Translations under genes and position numbers: made by a program | Shown: positions 51,346 to 61,163 of the stretch, piece after piece | Position numbering within the stretch: the first letter of the stretch is position 1 | How the letters are laid out: each line of letters starts with the position of its first letter | The notes under the pieces: model-generated | The model's input: only the letters and a program-made list of their open reading frames with translations | What the model was told of the DNA's origin: nothing | The model's database searches: none | NCBI GenBank assembly: GCA_944472135.2 | Contig: OX235270.1 | Span: 70,069,168-70,133,167 of the forward strand | Source of the DNA: Trichobilharzia regenti | Lineage: Eukaryota > Platyhelminthes > Trematoda > Strigeidida > Schistosomatidae | DNA: 64,000 bases | Direction of reading: 5' to 3'

Positions 51346-53644
51346 TTGGAAGACGACGGAAAATACAACGTTGCTTGAAACTCTTTTGAAGTACAAATTA
51401 AAGTCAGTGTATGATATATTCGAGAGTGTTGATAAGAAAACACATCAGAGTTGCCAGTTTAGCGAATGTTGGTTGAACTGGTAGAAAATTGAGAAATGCT
51501 TAATTTATGTGAAATATATATTATACAGTAAGTCATGCAATAGTTTCGCATCGCGTAAACGGGACCAAATGGAGGAACACTAGAGTCCGCATCACTTGTC
51601 TGAGGTTTGCCGCTTTAAATTTAAACGTAACATTGTTATTGCCTTAGTCCTGTGGGTGCCCAGGCCGGCTTCTTTTGACCTACGATTACAGGTAAACACG
51701 GCACAACCGACATATGTTCTAGACCTTTTGGAAATGAGTCGGCTATGAAAACTCTCATCATAGGTATCCTGAAGCTGGGCGGTTACCAGAAGATTAACAG
51801 ACCCAAATGAAAATACAGTGAACTACAACTAACTCGAAAATATCAGAAGATGAACTGGCAAGTTGAAGACTGTTTATTGTTCCACTGTCAATAAACCGAC
51901 AAATAAGCAATCACAGCGCAAATGGCTACAATGCCGAAAGTTAGGACTTCAAACGTAACGAATTCAAACTGTGACAGGTTCAACTGCTGCAGCTTCATAT
52001 TCTATAAATAAACATCAGTATGATCCACAATTATACTTATAATCGCTTAGCTCCTGTCTTCTGCTGAACAGCGAGCAACTAGACCATATCAGGGATTTTA
52101 AACTCCAACGGGTTGAATCTGCCAGGTTATTAGACATCCATTCAATAGTGGCGACATTTGCAGCCGTCAAACGTTGCCAGACAACCTCCACATACAACGG
52201 TGGTGGTGTTTAGGCCATAAAAATGGTGAGAAGACAAACAGAAGAGTGACAAATGCATTTGACGTCATTAAGAAGGAAATTTCATTTGATGCAATTATTT
52301 TTCCTCACATCTGATGAGACGTAAAGATAAGAGAGATGTTTAACAGATAATGTATGCTAGAGCATAAATTAATGACCGGAATATTTTGTGCTCAGCAGAT
52401 ATCTATCTTGGCATATAGAGATCCCTATTCTTGATCTGGTAGAGTGAAGCATGCGAACCCAGCAAGCACTGAAATGTACGGCTCTCTGTCTGTCATAAGA
52501 AAAGGTTTGTCAACAAATTTATGCGATGTCAAGTGACACCATAGAGAAAGCACTTAGCACACACAGTTTCCCGAAATGACCTAAAAAGAAAGTGAAAATT
52601 CTGTTACAACTTCTCAAAGCTAAATACAGTAATTAAAACTGCACTTTGCGCAGTATCCACTGCAACTGTAATTTAGATCGAGTGACTAAATCCAACCTGT
52701 TAAAACGCCAGTATACATGCTGGTGGATACTGATAAACAAGAGTGATGTCTAAACTAAAAGTGCTGTTCAGAAGGGCAGTATGTGCTCCAAATAATAATC
52801 TGAGAAGCATGAAATCCCTCATTATTGACATGGCAGGGTACAGTTTTAGTTAACGACGCCCGATTGAAATCGGTCGCGAAGCAACAGTCAGCCTAGTGAA
52901 TGAAGCCAGAAGACTACAGGTGATGGTGGGCGTATGTTCCGTAAGTGTGATGGTAACTTAGTAAAATGGTAACCCGAGTGAAACGCATGGCAGGGTACTT
53001 ATTGCCCAGTACTTTCCAGTGTCACGGAAGTAAAGCCATTGTCTGCTAACTTAACTTAACCTTCTCCGTTTATCAATCGCTAACTGTCTATTACGTGAAG
53101 GTTGAGTTTGGGGGAAGTCATCTGTAAGTCTGCACAAACAAAAGATTACCATTTAAAACACATAAGCTACCATTAGATTAATCAGGAATTTGCATCCATC
53201 CGCCAATGCCAGATCACTACGGCTGTCAGTGATTGTGAACATTGAGTGGGCGTTCAACTGATGAGTTTATTCGAACCAGTTTCCTTTTCGTTGGAGTAAA
53301 CAATCTCTACCGTTGCTTAGACGTTTGCTCGTTGACAGAAGGCTGCAACAGTATGACAAGAAGTGATGGTGTACAATATACTAACGTTGTTTGTAGGCTT
53401 TTCCTAGTGTATTGATAGTAACCAACTATGAATCACGTGATCCGGCTATTGCATAATTGAACTGCTACACTGGTTTATAACTGGTGGGTCAGTGCATATT
53501 CGAATTACCGTCTCTGTTTTAATTCGGCTTACGTTGCAATATATTTGGTTATCATATACATAAATTAGTACTCTTATTTGAGAGTTTTTCTCTGGCTACA
53601 GCGAACTTCCCTGAAACCGTTAGTGACAATCGCTTTTAAGTGAT
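51346..53644. other. Accessory-looking sequence, nothing identified
   Basis: Composition changes every few hundred bases and GC is higher in places (51580-51700, 52850-53050), which suggests old repeats. I could not identify any. Confidence 0.3.
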
Positions 53645-53720
53645 CTGAGCGTTGGCCGCTCTTACTTGCCCACAGAATGACGTCTTTGATTTTTCGCTTT
53701 CCTGGAATAAGGTCTTACTA
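53645..53720. repeat. Dispersed repeat, copy 2
   Basis: See the copy at 51268; about 75 bp, same orientation, 2.4 kb apart. Confidence 0.5.
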
Positions 53721-53871
53721 TAAACTTTTCAGTTGCTAAAGACAGTGGCCTTAAGAATTCCCCCAAGCATGAGCATGTTTGTCATCTTACTGAGAGGACA
53801 TTGCAATTCCACAATATCATTTAATTGAATAGAATTCATTCATTTGTAAAGTTATTTGTTTTGAGTTCAGG

Positions 53872-54125
53872 TGGGAGGATGGTGACTGCTATTCAGCGGA
53901 CATGAAGGTGGGGACATGAGAACCACCCTTATCTATTGGACACCAATTTATTGCTAAGGCTCCTGATTTCGAATGGCTTCTGCAAAATAAGAGAATAAAT
54001 AAAAAAAGAAATAGAAGTTGAAAATTGCCTAAAGCCGAAATTTAAATACAAACTCCTGAGTGAAAGTACATGGTATGAGTCTGCTACTTCAGGAGGACAC
54101 CTAACTGTATACTTCAGAAAAACAG
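53872..54125 (+). repeat. Inverted repeat, left arm, about 250 bp
   Basis: GAGAACCACCCTTATC, TTGCTAAGGCTCCTGA and CTACTTCAGGAGGACACC recur, in order and in reverse complement, at 56945-57200. Divergence is moderate. Confidence 0.65.
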
Positions 54126-55229
54126 TAGATATTATTAAGCCCTCGCTTTTCTTTTACATAGTTCACGCACTTTGACTTCTGTGTTTAACTCCTTTTCAAT
54201 CCGCATAAGTAGGTAAAATTATCACTTTTTTCACTTGAATTTATCGTCCGCAAGAAAGACCGTAGAATTCCATTACTAACTCTTATCGGGGAAATAATAC
54301 TTAAAAAACAATAAATAATTATGAACCCCGCTTTTGCTATATATTTTGAATTATTAACACCTATTACATACTTCCGCACCTCTCTGGCGGTTTTCTTGTG
54401 TCTTCTTCTCCTTTCAAAGGTACTACCTTCAACGAAGGCACTGATACAGTGCTGCTATCCTCTACTTATTCGGGATATTGCTAGCTCAACTGGTGAATAA
54501 CGGGATCACCTATATTATAAAATCTGCCGACAAGTTCAAAGTCGGTCTCATATACAGCTGGAAATGTCACAAATATGGTGTACTTACGGGTGAATTTAAA
54601 GTTTAATAGACTTTGAAACACTTTATGAATCATTTACTGATAAGTTTTGTTTATTCTGCATCTCTTATGTTTCACGTCAGCACCTGTTCAACAATGCTAC
54701 TTACCTTCCCCAACTAACGCAATCGCTTATAATTCCCGCGTAAAATTGACATGCCGTATTTTTTTCAATTACAGTTTAGATTTGACGCTATATCATGTGA
54801 CTTATTCGCTCGAAGGCAGACCTCAGAAATTATCTATTTCCTTATTTGTACATTTCTTTTTAAATGTTTCTCTCACATTTACCAGTATTCAACCTATTTC
54901 TAGATTAACAGATCAAATTATATATTCTATAAGTTCTAATTAGTGTACGTATGTCCATGCCTGTAAAAATGGCTGGTTTCTGTTCCAGAAATGAAATATA
55001 TTATTATTGTACAATAAACAAAAGAGGGGGTGCTTGGATCGATACAATCATGAATTGTTCATCGTTCATTTACAGCACCACTTGGACCGATCTAACACTT
55101 AGTCTGATATCAGTAGGTATAAGGACTTTTGTTGCAATTACTTTACCATCCCTCCCCGATATTTCATATGCAAACTGCTTGAGTACGATTTTAAGGAATA
55201 CTACATTTAAAGGCGTACGACTCTAAACC
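54126..55229. other. Between the inverted arms, mostly unassigned
   Basis: Several plus-strand ORFs of 60-100 codons without domains. Possibly the upstream part of the LINE relic that follows. Confidence 0.3.
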
Positions 55230-55680
55230 TTAACCCACTTTGGACGAGACGGCTTATTATAAACCCTATGTTCTTCAGTGTCCTTCGAAAAGTATCATTT
55301 TCAAACGGTAAGGGCATACAATTCTCAACGGGAGGCTCTTATGACCTGTGTAACCAAAATTGCTCAGTGACAACAGAAGGCCTAAATTCATCGCTTCGCA
55401 AAACTTCCTCACAGTCACGTGTTCTAAAATGTGGAACAGTTTGCCCGTGGAAATCAGGATCTGCGCTTCAGTTTTAGACGCTCCGTTTACAGACTGCTTC
55501 ACTTTGCAGATTACACTAACAAGCTATTTACGCCTAGAACGAACCAAATTTTAGGCGAGTTGGACGTTCTAATTAAAGCGCGAAAGTCCTCTGATTACTC
55601 TGTACAGATAATAAAGACAATAGTCACACAGGTCTATTTACAAATGGTTACCTGAAAGGCAATGTACAACGAATATAAAC
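55230..55680 (+). pseudogene. Decayed LINE reverse transcriptase C terminus
   Basis: In shifting plus-strand frames, KFIASQNFLTVTCSKMWNSL, PVEIRICASVLDA and RSVYRLLHFADY resemble the end of CR1/Jockey-type ORF2 proteins, in which a WNSLP segment precedes the last helix. Upstream and downstream parts cannot be followed. Confidence 0.45.
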
Positions 55681-56944
55681 ATTTATATATGCAGACAATA
55701 AAGTTCTATCCGTGGCCACATACTTGTTTCCTCCCGTACATTTTTGCTCGCCTCTTCTCTAATGTTCACCCTGTAGTGGAGGTTGCACAGACCCACAGTA
55801 AGGCTGAAGTTGAACAGGACTTGAGGCCAATTACCTACAGATATCATATCATCGTTCAAGCTTTTGGCTCGTAATAACTCGACATCCTTGAAAAATCCCT
55901 GTTACCACATCAGGACGCTGTATAACATCCTATACTAGCAGTATCTATCAACCAAAATGGTACACAGATAGTTTTCTACGTGTTAATTAATTCAATCGTA
56001 CAGAACAACCATGCAGTAACAAATATAATATATGTTTCACATAAATTAAGCATTTACATGATATACATACCGTTTGTACAGGCATGATAATATTTGACAA
56101 GTGCAATTTGAAATGGAACACTGCTTTATGACACTAAAAATTGGAAAAATTGAAAAAAAAACCCTCCAGAAACTTTATAAGAATAGATTACAAGATATTG
56201 GTTCAAGTCTAAATTACAATCTATAATATACTTGTAATCGGTCAAATTCATGCGGGAATTACGAAATGTTGCGTTAATGGAAGGTAATAAGAGAGGTAGT
56301 ACACAAGTACTAGAGTAAGATGCACACGGTGAAGGCCTTGTGATCATTATCATTTTCTCAATTAATAAGGGTTCGAAAATTTATAAAACTCGACAGCAGA
56401 GGGTAAGTACGGCATTATTTTGGTGTTAGCAGACACAGTCCCTCAAGGGACCAACTTTGTGATGATAAACAGAATTCAGAATTGAATTTGTTCCGTTGTT
56501 CATTGTAAATGCCAACAATATTCTGAATAACGCTCAAGCAATACAAACGTGGAAAGCAGCGTCACTGTTCATTTGCAGTGCTTCAATTCAATACCTTCGA
56601 GAAGAGAAGAAAGAAGAAAACATAAAGAGAGGCACAGAGGCAGCCAGCAAATAATAATAATCTTAAGCAAACAATATGCGATAACCGCAGAGTTTGTTCC
56701 CATTTTTTATTACTAAGAATTTATAGTCATTGAGTTTTACAGTGTTACATACTAACGGTTAATTCAAGTTTACGGTAGTAAATAACAACAAAAATATCGA
56801 ATAACAAAGTAAAAAATAAAAAATTAGGGCGAAACGAATGATTTTCACTCGATATATAGGCTAATGTTGAGAATAGAAACTGAAGAAGTTAAATCCGAAC
56901 GCCAAAGTACAAAAAATATCTGGGAGAAAAGAGGAAGTATAATA
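55681..56944. other. Nothing recognised
   Basis: AT-rich; no supported feature. Confidence 0.35.
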
Positions 56945-57200
56945 ATACTTATGTATGCTGTTGTGCTGATTTATACAGTTAGATGTCCTCCTGAAGTAGA
57001 GAAATCGTACCATGAGCCCGTTTTCAAAGAGTTTATACACAAGCTGTGGCATGCAGGCAGCTTTTATTTTTATTTTTGTTGAAGTTATTCAAACTCAGGA
57101 GTCTTAGCAATAGAGCGCATTCCCAAAAACAAGGGTGGTTCTCTTAAGACTCCACCATCATATCGGCTGAACAGCAATCACTACCATCCCGCCTTTAAAT
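56945..57200 (-). repeat. Inverted repeat, right arm, about 250 bp
   Basis: Reverse complement of the arm at 53872-54125. Together the arms enclose about 2.8 kb. Confidence 0.65.
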
Positions 57201-57313
57201 CTGCCAGGCCCTAGCGAAATACTCCTTTTGTTTTAGAAAAATTTTTTTCATTTCTACGTCTCATACAGAGAGTTCAAGCATTCAAAAGCTAACTCAACGA
57301 AACTCTTGGTATG

Positions 57314-57318
57314 ACCGA
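57314..57318. repeat. 5-bp target duplication of solo LTR 1 (left)
   Basis: ACCGA, repeated at 57638-57642. Confidence 0.7.
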
Positions 57319-57637
57319 TATCAATCACGTCTCAAAAACCGTTAATGCCCAGCTGTTGTTACGCCGGGCCTCTCGTTGTCCCTCGAAGCCTTTCACAAAC
57401 TCTTAGTAATAACGGACACAAAAACCAGAACACCGATTGGTGACTCGAGGATCCTTTATTCTAACACCAACATATGAGCAGCATAATAACTGAGGTCTCT
57501 GATGGTTTTGTACGTGCTTTCTGAACAGCGATCGATGAGACGATGACTGGTGGATTGATGCCTGCACGAAAATATAGGGAAGTTGGGTTTGAGCAAACAA
57601 CCATGAATTGGTCGTGCAATCTTCAACTATATTGACA
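57319..57637 (-). mobile_element. Solo LTR, copy 1 (319 bp)
   Basis: Same family as the copies at 58206 and 59433: shared segments include GTTAATGCCCAGCT near the plus-strand left end, GATGAGACGATGACTGG and TTGGGTTTGAGCAAACAACC. The plus-strand right end is ATATTGACA; the left end has decayed to TATC. Flanked by ACCGA on both sides. No internal coding region. Confidence 0.75.
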
Positions 57638-57642
57638 ACCGA

Positions 57643-58200
57643 CTACTCTCATTCAGCCATTTTGTATTCATCGTCCCTAAAAGCATTCTAAAAAATATAT
57701 GTGTACAATTAAAAAGTAAGGGAATCAGAAATCTGCAGTCTACTTTCTTGATATTAGTTATAAACATAGGAAACGAAGGGGCAATATGAAATGGCACTGA
57801 AATGCCCAAAATACAGTTTTGCCGGGGCTATTTGACATAATATTTCATAAACTTGACAGTCAGCAGCTGGCATGAAATGGAGCTGAATGACTGAAGAGGT
57901 ATGACATGAGGTGTGAGGGTAGTTCATGCATGTTCAGTGCAGCTTTCCTGACGAGGATGTCAGGTTGTGTACTCCACACCGGGATTGTATGAAAAGGCTG
58001 CGGATATTTTGTGATCATGCTTGCTAAACAAATAATTGAATCAACTAAAAAAAGGAACCGAGAACACCATCAGCGCAACGTTGATTATTTCAAATATGTC
58101 TGATAATACTGACCGCTTCTGTTAAGGCTATGAGTGAACAGAGCTGTTAAGGTAAGAATGTCAAAAAGGAAAGAAACAATGCCACCAATTTTAAGCATAA
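57643..58200. other. Nothing recognised
   Basis: Spacer between the first two solo LTRs. Confidence 0.35.
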
Positions 58201-58205
58201 GGCAA

Positions 58206-58571
58206 TGTCAGCCAACTCTCAGAAATTGTCAATGTACAGCTCTTACTACGCTTGACCTCACGCTGTCCCTGGAAGACTTTCAGAAACAATTTGTAATAAC
58301 CAACGCAAAAAAAACAGAACACAGATTAGCGACTCGAGAATCCTTTATTCTTAAACCAATATGTAACCAACAATAAGGTTATTATACACAAGGTCTAAGA
58401 ATAAATGGTATAACAAAAAATTACGATAATACTTCTGATAGTCTTTATCTTCCACTGAACAGCGAACGATGAGACGATGACTGGCGGATTGATCCCACCG
58501 CGAAAATATGGGGAAGTTGGGTTTGGGCAAACAACCATGAATTGATCGTTCAATCTTCAACTACATTGACA
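58206..58571 (-). mobile_element. Solo LTR, copy 2 (366 bp)
   Basis: Plus strand starts TGTCAGCC and ends CTACATTGACA, giving the TG...CA ends of an LTR. It is flanked by GGCAA at 58201-58205 and 58572-58576. On the minus strand the segment TTTAAGAATAAAGG supplies an AATAAA polyadenylation signal, so the LTR reads on the minus strand. The ORFs over it (58134-58376 plus, 58351-58560 minus) are incidental. Confidence 0.85.
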
Positions 58572-59427
58572 GGCAAACTTTGTCAAGACTATTTTCGGAG
58601 AAATATTTATTTATTAGATGGGTGAATCGTTGTACTGTGGTGCTGTTTTTGATTTCACTCGGTAAAAAGTTCCATATTTGCCTATACTTGACTGTAAAGA
58701 AGTTTGAATGAGAGTTTTTTCGACAAAGAATATGACTTAGAGAAGACCCGTTGCTGCGTAGTTCATACGTTGAAGAAGTAAAGTTAAGGTTATTATTGGG
58801 AAGGAATACTATTCCTTTGAGAATTTTAAACAGGAGAATGAGGTTAGGTCAGTGGCGCCTGAACCAAAGGGGTTCGATTTTGAGAGTTGTGCGACGATAG
58901 TTGTAGGGGACTTTCAGACTTATTCCTAAGATTCTACTTGTAAATCTCTTTTGAACACTTTCAATCTTTAGTTTGTCCTTAACAGACTTGCTGTCTAGGA
59001 TAAATGGGCAGTACTCAAGGAGCGGCCGTATGCGTGTTTTATAAAGTAGCATTTCAGATTCTTTGGTTTGAAAGTTATGTAATATAAATCCAAGCAATCT
59101 TCTGGCTTTTGAAACTTGGTCGGTGACATAGAGAGGGAATTTAAAATCAGCGGAGTAACGGAGCCCGAGGTCAAGTACAGAATGAAACATAGTGATTGGC
59201 TTGTCGTTTATAGTTATGTGTGGTGCGATATGAAGGCGAGCTGAGCATAAGAGACCACACTTCTCCACGTTGATCTGCATCATCCACGGCTTACACCTAG
59301 TCTCAAAACTATCAATATCTGATTGAACTTTATGAGACAGATTTGTCACTTCTTGGATGGTACTGTGGTCGACCACCTTCAAGTCATCAGCATATAAGAA
59401 GAGTCTGCCATGCTACGTAACATCACA

Positions 59428-59432
59428 GACGT
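59428..59432. repeat. 5-bp target duplication of solo LTR 3 (left)
   Basis: GACGT, repeated at 59801-59805. Confidence 0.85.
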
Positions 59433-59800
59433 TGTAAGTCAGGTCTCATATACCGTTAATGCCCAGCTCTTGCTACTCTGTGCCTCACGCTGTCCCTCGA
59501 AGATTTTCAGAAACTCTTAGTTTTAACCGACTCAAAAACCAAAACACAGTTTGGCGACTCAAGAATTCTTCATTCTAACGCCAACATATAACCAGCAATA
59601 CTGCTTTTACAGACTAAGGTCTAAGAACAAATATTACAACGATAAATCACGATATTACTTCTGACAGTTTTTCAATCTTCCTTATGAACAGCGACCGATG
59701 AGACGATGACTGGCGGATTGATCCCACCGCGAAAATATGGGGAAGTTGGGTTTGGGCAAACAACCATGAATTGACCGTTCAATCTTCAACTACATTGACA
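59433..59800 (-). mobile_element. Solo LTR, copy 3 (368 bp), inside a LINE
   Basis: Plus strand starts TGTAAGTCAGG and ends TACATTGACA, flanked by GACGT on both sides. It is closely similar to copy 2 throughout (for example GATCCCACCGCGAAAATATG and CAAACAACCATGAATTGA). The site of insertion is the LINE reverse transcriptase just before its YADD box. Confidence 0.88.
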
Positions 59801-60262
59801 GACGTCATTTAGGTATATAAGAAAGAAGAGAGGCCCTAGTACACTACCTTGAATTGCGCCACTTGATATAGGAGTGGTACTGGAAAAAGTGTCTTCAATC
59901 TTTACAGACTGGAACGACCGCACATAAATCAATTACACCACTGTAAGAGATTGCCAGACATACCGTAAGCCTCAAGTTTTTTCAGGAGTAAATCATGACA
60001 TACTTTGTCGAATGCCTTCTTAAGATCGATATACACAATGAGCACACGGAATTTTTGATCAGTAAGTCCAGTTATAAAATCGAATAGTTCCAGGTGGCAA
60101 GTCATACATGACCTGGACTTTATAAAACCATGTTGAGAAGGTGTTATGAGGTATTCAGTCAATAAGAAGTCAGTGATTTTGGTACTGACTATCTTCTCAA
60201 GTATCCTAGACAAGACAGACGTTATATTGATTGGCCTGTAACAGAGCCAAATTCTATGCATG

Positions 60263-60899
60263 ATGAAACATCATGCGTGTATGAGTCAGAAAAGTGCTCG
60301 TTAAAGAGTTCAGCTATGGCAGGTGACCTGGGCACAGCAAAGTAAATCTGCCTGACAATGACCAATATTGGTCTGCATCAAGTACAATTCACTTCTGGAT
60401 GTACTTAAGCTGACAATCCTGACAAATTAATAAAAATACATCATTTATTTTGAATTAATACCCAATTTGGATATAAATCAAGAATAAGATTCACTGGCCT
60501 GCACACCAATGTTACATGGCGGAAATGACTTCGGGCTTTATTTTCCCCAAATATCTGTGATCCATCCAAAATGGATTTGGGTTGTTTAGGTTAATGCAGA
60601 GACAGTACTCATATCTCTTAATATTCTCCGCTGAGTAACTAGTTAGCAGACTGCTCCCAGAAACTAAAGTCAAAGAGGACGTTAACCATGTAAATTCACC
60701 ATAAACGAAATTTATTCAATTTGAACAATACTTACCCATGCCGGTACAATTGGCGTGTTCCTACATAGACGGGAATAAGTAAATTATTTAAACACAAATT
60801 TACATTGCTCATAAATAATACCAAACTAGTAAATTTAAGTCAGTAAATAATTAATTAAATTGGTCTCGTAAAGCCAGACTCTATGGTTATCCAGCCACA
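60263..60899. other. Nothing recognised
   Basis: AT-rich spacer between the LINE relic and the RTE-B 3' end. Confidence 0.35.
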
Positions 60900-61163
60900 T
60901 TTGCGTTAATCCGGTTGCCCCAGAATCCTCCTCCGGTTTCGTCTGCAAATATATTCATTTTTATATAAGTCAAGAATCTGTCTACCTGTCTGTTTTCGAC
61001 ATAGAACTTTGCACAAATGTGCGGAAGTTCAAGTCGCCACATTCCGTGTAGCACGCGAAGCAAGAGAAGAAAGTACAAGAAAAGCATAATAGAAACAGTG
61101 AGCAGAGGTGTGAGACAAAGGAGTAATAAAGAAATACAAAACAGTTTCATTGGAGATCATAAG
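60900..61163 (-). mobile_element. RTE-B 3' untranslated region
   Basis: Continues from the stop codon of the RTE-B ORF. It resembles 31820-32020 of the nested copy (for example ACATAGAACTT and AGTTC..GTCGCCAC-type segments). The exact 3' end is uncertain. Confidence 0.6.

Larger units (their letters stand above)
58590..60262 (-). mobile_element. Jockey/CR1-like LINE relic, split by solo LTR 3
   Basis: Minus strand: CYRPINITSVLSRILEKI and VYIDLKKAFDKVCHDLLL (60261-59929), a GPLLFF segment near 59830, the YADD box (LFLYADDLKVVD, 59398-59370) and the C-terminal part (WMMQINVEKCGLLC, TRIRPLLEYCPFIL, IESVQKRFTSRILG) to about 58849. The reverse transcriptase frame is cut at 59432 by the LTR; removing the insert and one target copy restores contiguity. 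The endonuclease is missing and there are frameshifts. Confidence 0.8.

Noticed and set aside
58134..58560. Two ORFs (80 and 69 codons) as genes
   Set aside because: Both lie over solo LTR 2 and its flank, have no domain, and recur only because the LTR is repeated.
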